Source of the DNA: Nansenia antarctica
Lineage: Eukaryota; Chordata; Actinopteri; Argentiniformes; Microstomatidae
Length of the DNA: 64,000 bases
Assembly: GCA_963989245.1 (NCBI GenBank)
Contig: OZ022349.1
Coordinates: forward strand, 25,993,516-26,057,515
Direction: 5' to 3'
How positions within the stretch are numbered: position 1 is the first letter of the stretch; each line of letters begins with the position of its first letter. Position numbers and translations under genes: made by a program. A model generated the notes under the pieces. It was not told where the DNA came from. It saw only the letters and a program-made list of their open reading frames with translations, and ran no database searches. Positions 1 through 11,998 of this stretch are shown here, piece after piece.

Positions 1-2025
1 GGCGGGATAGAGGAGACGGAGGAGACGGCCACGCCGCCCTCGTCCGGCCTTATCGTCGGATCGCAAAGCCCCGTTCTACCGGGAAGGCCGACAACGACCC
101 CTCCTCCTGTCCACCTCTCCTGCGCAGAGCCGGGTGGCTCAGGGGGGCAGACCGATCTCTCCGCCGCAGAACCCGAGACGTCCGATCCTGACCGACGACA
201 ACCCGGGACCGAGACCCCACCGCCGATCTCCGAGCTTACGGCTCCAAGCGAGGCTCTGGTGTTTGTTATGGGTACGGAAGAGGACTCTGAGATGCTGGTG
301 GATGGGCGTCTCCTTGCGGAGGGGGATGACGAGAGTGGTGATAATGATGATGACGATGATGATGATGCTGCTGCTGTTGTTTATGAACTGAACTCTGAAC
401 TTTCTGCCGGGGAACCAACGTTGTTCAGCGACTTGGGGACGGACGAGATGGAAATAGACTCGGCAGAAGCCGCCGAGGCGTTTGTGATCTGCGGCCTCGT
501 TGAGGAGTGCGTGACGGAGGTGGTCGGCGGCGATTGCTGCGCGGAGCTGCCTCTCTCCCCCAGCTACGAGGTCAACCTGTTCGATCCTCTTTTACACGCC
601 GAGAACTGCATGGAAGGAATGGAGGTCCAGGACCACAGCACCTCGCCGCTGTCCTCTCTCTCTCAAACAAGCCACTACCACGACAAAGCGCTCGCTGTCT
701 CCCGACAGGACGTGAGTTCCGACGTGAGACTTTCCGAAGCGGAGGAGGCGTGTTCAAACGTAGGGCTGCTAGAAAACCCCGCGGTCGAAAGTGCGGAGGA
801 GGCGAGACACTTTGGTTTAGTTCAAACTGTCCCGGGGTCAGATTCAGACGCGTCCACTCTGACTGTCGGCCATCTTGGACAGACAGACACCAGTGCAGCA
901 CCTCCACCACCACCATGCCGGGAGACCACAATAACCGTCTCACACCAGAAAGAGAAAGAGGGGGTTAATATCTCCTCCTCCTCTAATTCTCTGACTGACG
1001 CCCAAATTCTCACGGAGGCTACCCCCGTCAGTCAACGACCGAGCGTGACGGTGGCGGCGAAGCGGGCGGTCACACCTCTGAACACGACACAACGACCTGA
1101 GCCTCCCTGCGTCTCCTCTCACCAAGGGACCAAAGATCCTCCCCCCCCCTCATGTCCAGCTCCGGACCCGACCCCGGCGCAGAAGGCCCAGGATGTTAGA
1201 GTGACCCCCCCCCCACCAACGACAACAACAACAACAGCAGAGACCAAACCAGAGGCGTCCGGTTCCACAACGCTCTCCTCCTCCGGCGCCATCGACCCGA
1301 AGCTGCTGCTGATCAAACGCGGCGACACGCCCCTCCTCAAACACCCCCCCTCCCTCCTGCCGGGGGTGTCCAGGCAGCCCAACACCTCCCCCGCCACCAC
1401 GAAGGCCAGTAGCCCCAGCAGTCGTAGGGAAAACATCACAACAACATCACAACAACATCACAAAAACATCACAACAACAACACCAACAACAACGTTGTCT
1501 GCTGCGGGCCACGCGGGGGGGCATGTGTGTGACCAGAGAGACCAGACGCAGGGCTCGGTCAGTAGAGGGCCACCCCCAGCCCCCCCTGTCCAGTTCCGCC
1601 CCGTCCCCAACCACCCCCCTGTCGTCGCCCAGTTCCGCCCCGTCCCCAACCCCCCCCTGACCCCCCAGCACCTGATGCCCCCCCCTCCTCCCGCCGCTCA
1701 GAGCAGATCTGGCGACAGCAAGGCGTCGGCCTTACCTCAGATTAGAACTTCCGCTGGGATGTCCAACGACATCGCCGCCGCGCCTTCCAAGCCCCCCCCC
1801 TCCCTCCTCGCTGGCCCCATGTTGCCCCCGCCGACACCGGGGATTGTGACACGCACGGACACGCCCCAGTCTTCCAGGGTTGGAACCACCACCCCCACCC
1901 CCTCTCCTGGCCAAAGCGGCCCCAGGGAGGAGGCCGTTGACGAGGAGGCTGACCACACGGGGCAGGGCAGGCCTGGAGGAGGGGGCGAGTCTGAGCTGGG
2001 CACTCCCAGTCCAGCCAAGAGCAAG
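1..2025 (+). CDS. srcap: srcap exon 1 of window: low-complexity N-terminal region (partial)
   Basis: The frame is open from base 1 with no stop, so the exon, and probably its Met, begins upstream. An internal ATG at 259 is possible but the 86 codons before it also look coding. The product is Ser/Pro/Thr-rich and acidic, with an Asp run near 340-366, poly-Pro stretches and an Asn/Thr/His/Gln tract near 1435-1495. No folded domain is recognised. It ends in phase 0 at AAG|GTACTC. Human SRCAP has only about 120 residues before the HSA domain; here there are at least 791. Assignment to srcap rests on phase continuity with exons 2-4. Confidence 0.7.
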
Positions 2026-2230
2026 GTACTCCTCTCCCTTCACATCACATCCATCCACATGGAAGATATAAAACAACATAAAGAGACAACATCATTGCCA
2101 ACTTGGCCTCCCCAGACATAATAATAATAATATGTCTGGGGAGGCCAAGTTGGCAATTATGTTGTCACTTTGTTCTGTTGTTGTTGTTGTTGTTGTTGTT
2201 TGTGTTGTGAGCTGCTGCTGAGCTAACTGC

Positions 2231-2290
<60 letters not shown>

Positions 2291-3637
2291 GTCTATCTAT
2301 CTATCTATCTGTCTATCTATCTGTCTATCTGTGTATGTACTGCGTCTGTCTATCTGTCTGTCTGTCTGTCTATCTATCTACTGTATCTATCTATCTACTG
2401 TATCTATATCTATCTATCTATCTACCTACATATCTATCTATCTACATATCTATCTATATTGATAATTACTAAATCAGGGGGTAATTCTGGCTGCTCTGTG
2501 CACAATTATGCGTGTTGATTGATCAGCCAGTGTCCCAATGTGCTCATTATCTCTAGTGAGGCCGTTGTAGGTCGACATGGAATTCAATGGGAAATGATAC
2601 ATTGCATTCAGCAAAAAAAAACAGAAATGTTCTTTAATAAGTACTTTAGGGTCTCCTCCTTTCGCCTGCAGTTTGGGATAATTCTGTGCTCGCGGGGCTG
2701 ACCGAGTTTGCCATATAATTAATAGTCCATAGCCTAGTTAAATGTGGCTTGTTCTGTGGTGCTGCAGTGTGTAATTTTACAATGGGGCAATTCTGTGAAA
2801 TCCAGTGGAAAGAGAAGAGAGAGCTACAATGGGAACGTTATCAGTCAGCGAGGCTTAGCAGAGCGCTCTTCTAGAGACACAGATCAGCAGGGAGGCAGTG
2901 GGCCGCTTTCACAGAGAAGGCAAGAGCCTAGTCCTGGACTAAAGACTAAACCACACTGAAGCCTAGTCCTGGACTAAACCACACTTACGCCTAATCCTAG
3001 TGTCACACCACAGGTGTCTCACATCACAGGTGTCTCACACCACAGCCAGGTGTCTCACATCACAGGTGTCTCACAGTCAGGTGTCTCACATCTCACGTGG
3101 GGTAGTGGTCGTCTAGTGGATAGTGAGTTGGACTGGTGATGGGAAGCTTGTGAGTTCAAATCCCACCTGGGAACACCACCACGAGTGAGCCCTTCAGTCA
3201 GGCACTTAGCCCTCAGTTACTCCAGGGAGGAATGTCTCTCTGTTAATCTGTAATTGTAAATCGCTTTGGATTAAAAGCGTCTGGCTAAATTCTAAATAAT
3301 TCTAGGTGTGAATGAGTATGTCTCATGTAGACCATGTTAAGTTGGCCGCATGCGTGTGTGTTTTCCAGCCCGGACAGAGCCAGGCACACAGACAGACACT
3401 GTTCTCCAAGGTAAGTGGCTGGGCTGTCAGACAGGCAGTAGAGTCACACGGGGCAGGCCTGGTCACTGATTGGACCATCCTTCCTGTCTGACATGTTCAC
3501 TATAGAGAGGGCCAGGTGCCGCCTCACACTGGGGTGATTGGGGTGGCAGGGAGGAAAATGTCACATTCCACCACATGATTAATCTGTTCTGCTGCAACAC
3601 TGTGTGGGGGAAGACAGATTCACATGGTGTAGTAGGG

Positions 3638-3681
<44 letters not shown>

Positions 3682-4710
3682 GCAGATGGTTGAGTTTAAA
3701 CTCTTAAAACTGTGCATGTATGTTTGCCTGTCGTTTGTTTGTGTTTTAACACTAGAACACCTACTAGAACTAGAACACCTACACCTACTATAAGAGCCGC
3801 CTCGGGGGGTCAAATGGCCATAGTCTTTACTATGGGAAGCTGCGACTTACACACAAAGACCACTTGTTGGTGCGTCTTGTAAATTAGCCTGCCTCCTACA
3901 CAGAAAAACTGCTAAATAGCTTCATACTAGCTTATCCTGATGTCATTTTGAAAATGTAAGGATACTGGGTGGTAGAACGCACATATCTAGGAAAAGTCAT
4001 GAAAGGAGGGTCCTGAAATTTGATCGAGTGCGATGATAATGAATTTTTTTACTCACAGGGTCAAATGACACCACCCACAGCTGTTCTAGTGTTAAATGAC
4101 CCCACCCATGGCTGTTCTAGTGTTAATGACCCCACCCACGGCTGTTCTAGTGTTAATGACCCCACCCATGGCTGTTCTAGTGTTAATGACCCCACCCATG
4201 GCTGTTCTAGTGTTAATGACCCCACCCATGGCTGTTCTAGTGTTAATGACCCCACCCATGGCTGTTCTAGTGTTAAATGACCCCACCCACGACTGTTCTA
4301 GTGTTAATGATCCAGTCTTGTTTACCTTTTTCCTGACGACAGTTCCTTATGTCCTCCTCCACCACCACCTCTTCCTGTTTCCAGGTACGCCAGTGGATCG
4401 CTGACCGGGCCGCCACGGTAACCACGGCAACCACGTCCCCCGCCTCCAGGTCGGCGTCCCCGTCCCCCGGCCCCTCCCCCTCCTCCTCCTGCGGGGACTG
4501 GACCCCCTCCTCTGACAGGTTTTCGCCCTTCAGGAGCCCCTACGGGAAGTTCCTGTCCCCCCCCTCCCAGAGGTTCCTGTCCCCCCCCTCCCAGAGCCCC
4601 GCTGGCTCCTCCTCCTCCCAGTCGGACCAGGCCACGCCCCCTCGCCCCCGCGCCGAGAAACACACAGACATGGCGGAGCTGGCCAAACACGTGAGTGTGT
4701 GTGGTGGTCA

Positions 4711-4759
<49 letters not shown>

Positions 4760-5089
4760 TGTTCAGACATGTGTGTGTGGTGTTCAGACGTGTGTGTGTG
4801 GTGTTTCAGACTTGTGTGTGTGTGTGGTGTTTCAGACTTGTTTGTGTGGTGTTCAGACGTGTGTGTGTGTGGTGTTTCAGACTTGTGTTTGTGGTGTTCA
4901 GACGTGTGTGTGTGTGGTGTTTCAGACTTGTGTGTGTGTGGTGTTTCAGACTAGTGAGTGTGTGGTGTTTCAGACTAGTGAGTGTGGTGTTTCAGACTAG
5001 TGAGTGTGGTGGTTCAGACTAGTGAGTGTGTGTGGTGTTTCAGACTAGTGAGTGTGTGTGGTGTTTCAGACTAGTGAGTGTGGTGGTCA

Positions 5090-5137
<48 letters not shown>

Positions 5138-8100
5138 GTGTTCAGAGTGAGTGTGTGGTGTTAGAGATGTGAGGGGGGGGGGCGCTTAGGTGGCGTAGCG
5201 GGTTAAGCGCTGACCATGTAACCGCAGGGTCCCCCGGTTCGATTCCGGCCGGAGACATATCCTGCATGTCATCCCTCCTCTCTCTCTCACCCATACTTCC
5301 TGTCTAAATCTTCACTGTAACTGTAAATAAAAAATAAAAATATGAGTGGGACTGCCCCACTCAGAAAAAATTACTTTAAAAAAGAGAGAGATGTGAGGGG
5401 GGTTCAGACGTGTATGTGTGTGTGTGTGGTGTTCAGACTTGGAGCATGTCTCTCTGCTCAGCTCTGTAACCTTTGGTCCTGAATGTCAGCTTGAAAATGT
5501 CACTAGAAAAAAAATCACTAATCACACTCACTCCTCACTACTGACACACACTCCTCACCACTGACACTCACTACTCACCACTGACCAGTGATGTGAATAA
5601 CGGCGTTAAAATAAACGGCGTTACTAACAGCGTTATTTTTTCCAGTAACGGGTAATGTAATTAATTACTATTTCCATCGTTACAACGCCGTTACCGTTAC
5701 CGGTAATTCAATGCGGCGCGTTACTACTGAAGCTTCTCATTGTCATCCGACCTTAGTCACAGCTGCAAAGGTGTTTTTTGTTTGTTTGTTGGAGAGGGGG
5801 GAGGGGAGGGGCGAGACAACCGCTTAAGTGATCATGATTGGCTATGGTAGAGAAAATGTCATGGTAAGCCAACCATAGTTCAGTGTTGTGCGGATGTTTC
5901 TACACACAAACCACACACGCGCACAGCATCACACACACACTCAAACTATCAGAGAGATACACGCAGCAATGGCGAGTCCCGAGTGTTCTGAGGTGAACGT
6001 GGCGTTTTCACAGTGGAAGTACAGGCACTATTTCAGTACTACTTTAAAAGCACTTCATATTGTTTAACTGTTTACTTTTGTTGTGTTGAAAATACTTGAA
6101 GTTACAGTATAGGGCTGCAACAACGAATCGATGAAATCGATAAAAATCGATAATGAAATTTGTTGGCGACAAATTCCATTATCGATTCGTCGGGTCTTGT
6201 TCCATAACAAACCTACTTGAGTGTCGTGTTGACGCACGCCACGCTGTCTTGCGGAGCTGCCGCGGCGGCTACATTTAAATCATGGTGGAGGCGGAGAAAA
6301 CGACTCGACCGAAATCGTCACATTAAAAGCTACCCTCAGCAGGGTAAGTTATACGAGTTTAACGTTGGCTGTACCCATGCCATACGTTGCGTTTTGAAGT
6401 GAGGATCATTCGTTTCACTGGCACAGCTGTAGGCCTAAGTTAGTTCTCGTTTATCTAATAGATTCTCCCTCTTAATGACCTATTGTATTTTTAGCTTGCT
6501 ATTCGCATTCTATGCCTTCAGCACCGGAGTATGCTCATAGTCACTTGTATTAAGGCCGATTTAAAGTTCTGCGTCGAATTTACGTGCGTAGCTTACGTAG
6601 CCTACGTAAGGGGTCTCGCACTTTACACTTCTACGTAGGCCACGCTGCAATTACACCGTCACATCGCTAGGTGGCAGTGTGTTTTCTATGCCCCTGTGCT
6701 GTGCCTCTTCCGGTTAGGAACTCAACGGAGCTCAAAGCTCAAAGCGGCATAATAGCGATCTTTTTGTTGTTATGCTTGTTGTAAATAAAAGTTCTATGAT
6801 GCATTGAAATGACATTAAACTAAGATAATACGATGGTTATCATAATTTTTCAAATGTTTATTAATAAGTAATTACAGAAAAAGTAAATGACATTTCTGTC
6901 ATGGCTTCCGCATTTTGGCCTACGAGAGAGTCGGAATCTTGTCGGAATCATGTGCTACCAAGCGGACCAATCACAGAGCTTACGGTTGCGTAGAAACTGA
7001 CGCGTTCTTACATTTTTGGAGATGTGCACGTCAACCCTATCCGTAGGCAAGGCGGGCCCACGCGGGCCGACGCAAGGCTACGGCGTCGATTTTACGCAGA
7101 AGTTTAAATCGGCCTTTAGTAAGGAGATGCACTTGTGAGTTCTGGCGAAGCGTCAGCTAAATGACTGTAATGTAATGCGATAGCCAGTGAGTGTTTGCTC
7201 GCATTCATGAATTCAATATTGCATGACAAGTGTATTTAGCTAGCTGGCTAACATCAGTGGTAGAGCAGAGGTGATAAGCTAAAGGCTAGCTAGTGGTAGC
7301 CTACCAAGCTACCCGTGAGTTAGAGTGAGGCACTGACTGTAGCCTAGCCTATTGTATGGAGTGAGAGGACACATTGCATTGTTTTGGAGCATATCTGTTA
7401 TATAAAAACATTAGTGTCTTGTCTGTAGCCTATATTGCACTTTGGGTTACTGACCTTTACATTAAGCAAAGTTATTACCTAAAACAATGCATGTATTGAG
7501 CTAGAGTTCAACTACTTTATTGAAACAATCTACCGCCATAGTCCATGGCCTGTTGTTAAACCTATTTGATGTAGCAAAGCCTTTTTTATTTATATTATTT
7601 ATAATTTTTTATTAATACTTATTCATTTGCACATGTATATGTATAGGCCTGGCTGATTTAGAAAACATAAAATAAAATTTGCAAAAGAAATCAGTTTTTT
7701 TCATTTGTATCCGATTAATTGAAAAAATAATCGGCAGATTAATCGATTATCAAAATAATCGTTAGTTGCAGCCCTATTACAGTATGTCTACCAGTTGTCT
7801 GAAGTTGTGTGACAGTTTGATTTATTTAATTTACAAAGATTTAAAAGCACTTCATATTGTTAAATGTTTACTTTTGTAATGAAGAAAATACTTGAAGTAC
7901 AGTATGTCTACCAGTTGTGGTCTGTTGAAGTGCAATAAATATGAAAAGTTCCCTGCTGAAACCTGCTCAGAAAAAAAATATTTTCTTCCTGATAGGGACC
8001 CGCTAGCCCGCTGCACTGTGGTAAAAAGTAACGCAATAGTTACTTTCCCTAGTAACTAGTTACTTTTATAATGAAGTAATTCAGTTACTAACTCAGTAAC

Positions 8101-8926
8101 TTTTTGGGATAAGTAACTAGTAACTATAACTAATTACTTTTTTAAAGTAACGTGCCCAACACTGCCACTGACACCCACTGCTCACCACTGACACTCACTA
8201 CTCAACACTGACACACACTGCTCACCACTGACACTCACTACTCACCACTGACACACACTGCTCACCACTGACACACACACTGACACACACTCACTACTCA
8301 CCACTGACACACACTCCTCACAGTACTCTAGCCCCCCTTTTACCTCAGTTTTACCTCAGGATTGTAAGTGTCTCTGTTCCTATTGGTTACAGGATTGTAA
8401 CGGTCGGTCACTGTTCCTATTGGTTACAGGATTGTAACGGTCTCTGTTCCTATTGGTTACAGGATTGTAACGGTCTCTGTTCCTATTGGTTACAGGATTG
8501 TAACGGTCTCTGTTCACTTCCTATTGGTTACAGGATTGTAACGGTCTCTGTTCACTTCCTATTGGTTACAGGATTGTAACGGTCTCTGTTCCTATTGGTT
8601 ACAGGATTGTAACTGTCTCTGTTCCTATTGGTTACAGGATTGTAACTGTCTCTGTTCCTATTGGTTACAGGATTGTAACTGTCTCTGTTCCTTGTGTGTC
8701 TGGTTTCCTCTCAGGAGGCAGAGATCGAGCACCGCACCTCGGCTCTGAGGCGGGAGGGCCAGTGGTCCATCAAGCGTCTGACCCGCCTCACGGAGCCCGT
8801 CCGGCCCAAGGTGCACTGGGACTACCTCTGTGAGGAGATGCAGTGGCTGTCTGCCGACTTCGCCCAGGAGAGACGCTGGAAGAGAGGGGTGGCCAGGAAG
8901 GTAGGAGAGACACTCACTCACACACA

Positions 8927-8979
<53 letters not shown>

Positions 8980-8984
8980 ACATA

Positions 8985-9066
<82 letters not shown>

Positions 9067-9080
9067 CACACATGCATATA

Positions 9081-9120
<40 letters not shown>

Positions 9121-9150
9121 GTCACACACACATACATACTCTCACACACA

Positions 9151-9199
<49 letters not shown>

Positions 9200-11944
9200 T
9201 CTCTCTCTGACAGGCTGCAGTCTTAACTAATAGAGGGCTACACTTTACACACCACCATGATAACAGATCCGTTTACATTTGATATTTTTGACCATTTAGC
9301 CAGACGCTTTTATCCAAAGAGACTTACAATTAGAGATGAACAGGGCCATTCTCCCTGGAGTAACTGAGGGCTTAGTGTCTTACTCCAGGTGGGGATTTGA
9401 ACTCATGACCTTCCGATCACCAGTCACCACCACCCCCTAGATCCAAGAAACTGGGTAGGAACTCAAATGTCTGTGTGTGTTTGTTGCAGGTGGTGCGTAT
9501 GGTGATGCGACACCACGAGGAGCTCAGGCAGAAGGAGGAGAAGGCCAAGAGGGACGAACACTCCAAGATACGCCGGGTCGCCTCCTCCATCGCCAAGGAG
9601 GTGCGGGCCTTCTGGACCAGCGTGGAGAAGGTAGAGACATCTGACATCTTTTAATTTTAATTTTATTTTTATTAAGTTATTTAAAGGTAATGGGCTGTCC
9701 CATTCTTATTTTTTATTTTTCATTCCATATTTTGATTGGACAGATATAGTGAAGACAGACAGGAAGGTAAGAAGGAAAAGGGGGAGAGAGGGAGTATGTC
9801 AGCAGGGCATGGTCCGGATTTGAACCCATGCCGACATGCTGTGCTAGACGACTGGACCACCCCAGGCCATGGTGCTAGACCACTGGACCACCCCAGGCCA
9901 TGGTGCTAGACCACTGGACCACCCCAGGCCATGGTGCTAGACCACTGGACCACCCCAGGCCATGGTGCTAGACCACTGGACCACCCCAGGCCATGGTGCT
10001 AGACCACTGGACCACCCCAGGCCATGGTGCTAGACCACTGGACCACCCCAGGCCACACACAGGAGTGATGTGACATCTGTCATAACATATGTGACCCCGG
10101 GTCTCGTCTTTTCTCTGGTCTGGCGGACCAGCGCCTCAACGTTGGGAGTTCATTAGAATAGAAAGACTGTTCAATCAAAAAAACAGATGGTGTGTATAGC
10201 TATTGATTTTACATCACACCAATCATCTCCCACAGCTCTCCCCCCTCCTCCTCAGCGCACATCACACGGCACCCTCTCCTTTCTCCAGCGCTTGCACACC
10301 ACACATTTTGGATTCTGAGCTACACCTCGCAGCTAAAATCAAATAATAACAAATACTTGACGTGGGTCTGGGCGATGTGGCCTAAAAATAATACCTCACG
10401 TTTTTTTTTTCACACCACACTCGATTAAATTTTTTTTTTTTTAATAGATTTTTTTTTTCTTTCCCACTATCTTGTGTGACTCTCAGCTCACTGCCTCCTG
10501 CCTCTGTTAGAGATGCTGGAATCAATTAGTTGTGCCGCTGCTGCTTTTAGTGAAATCTCGCTCAAGGACGGACGCCTACCAGACTGACTGAAGAGGGACA
10601 GTGTTCCCCTTTTTTGGGGGACAGACTCCTCACTTTTATTAGCGCAATAAAAGTCTCCTCAGTCTTAATTGTTCTCTCTGACTCAGTGCGCCTCTGTCTC
10701 TCTCTGCTCTCCCCCCTCTGACAGGTGGTCCAGTACAAGCAGCAGTCTCGTCTGGAGGAGAAGAGGAAGAAAGCTCTGGACCTCCAGCTGGACTTCATCG
10801 TGGGCCAGACGGAGCGCTACTCAGACCTGCTCAGCCAATCCCTGCATGTTGCTCCCGCGGTGAACGCTGAACCCGCTCCCTCGCCGCCTAAGAAGCCTGC
10901 CCAACCTCCCCCAGATGAGGATGGTGAGAAATACTTTTTTTGAGAACATTGTTTTTCTATTCTCCCATTTGAGAAGGTCTGAATACCTTTCCGCGTTGTT
11001 GAAAATCAACGACACACATCTCTAGTCAACTAACACAGCTTGTTTTGTGAGCCTGCTAACAAGGTAAAGTAGTGTTGTAGTTCACTAGGTAGCAGTGGAG
11101 GTTACTCACCCAATCCATTGCGTTGCAGCGTTTTGGCTGGACTAGCGAGTTTGTGTTGTGATCCGTAGTTCCATGTTTCAAAAGAAAAGTCTGAACATTT
11201 TGTCTGGTTGCCGACATACGGACCAAATGATCAGACTGTCACATTTGAGATAGGAATCCATTTAGCCAGTGAGCTGCTGATTGGATCCCTGAGAGACTTG
11301 TCATTGGCTCAGGGAGGTGGTTGTCATGGCCACCACCGATTGTACTTGTTGCTGTTGTGGTTGGAGCTTTTTTTCACACAGTCACCAAGGCGAATGATTG
11401 TTGGAGGGGCGGAGAAAAGAAGTATAAAAGAGTGCAATCTACTCGTATTATCGTTGTCATGGAGGTCATCCTGTTCTGGCTCCGATATTTTCCTTTCACA
11501 TCCCTTACAGCGCTTTACAGCACTTTTTCAACCTTCTACGGTGGACGCGTAACCAGGCTGACCCAATACAGCCGTAACAACCCAACGGCTCGCTCTACCC
11601 GGTTAGACGGCGAAACTACATTCCGTCGGTCTCTCAGTATCGTACTCGACGCTGCGTGATGACAATAAAGTTGAATCTAGTCTAATCTGATCTACTGGCT
11701 GAGCTCGGGGCGGCTGTGTGCAGTTGGGAGTGGAGAAGCCAGGGGCTCAGGTGTCGCTTGAATAGCAGCAAGGATGTCCTCCATCGCCTCTGCTGTTCTC
11801 CTCTGTTCAGTCTCAGTCAGCAGGGGGGTGTCAGGGGGGCCGGCGGTGGTGATGAGGCTGGAGAAGCTGTCACGTCTGTCAGATTAATCTGCTGCCGCCT
11901 CTGCAGAGCCTGCTGGCTCTGGTGGGGGGGGGGGGGGGGGTGCT

Positions 11945-11998
<54 letters not shown>

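Larger units (their letters stand above)
5586..8164. mobile_element. hAT-like non-autonomous element, outer layer of a nested stack
   Basis: Ends CAGTGATG... and ...CAACACTG are flanked by CCACTGAC at 5578-5585 and 8165-8172, an 8-bp duplication as expected for hAT. The flanking DNA is itself a CACTGAC-rich satellite, so the duplication is a little less decisive. The interior has runs of AGTAACTAGTAAC-type sequence and no transposase. It carries the element at 6110-7776. Confidence 0.8.

Noticed and set aside
3101..3180. Functional tRNA genes at SINE heads (also 5190, 14105, 18425, 27470, 32325)
   Set aside because: Box A and B similarity is present, but the cloverleafs are degenerate, they lead into SINE bodies, and copies recur.
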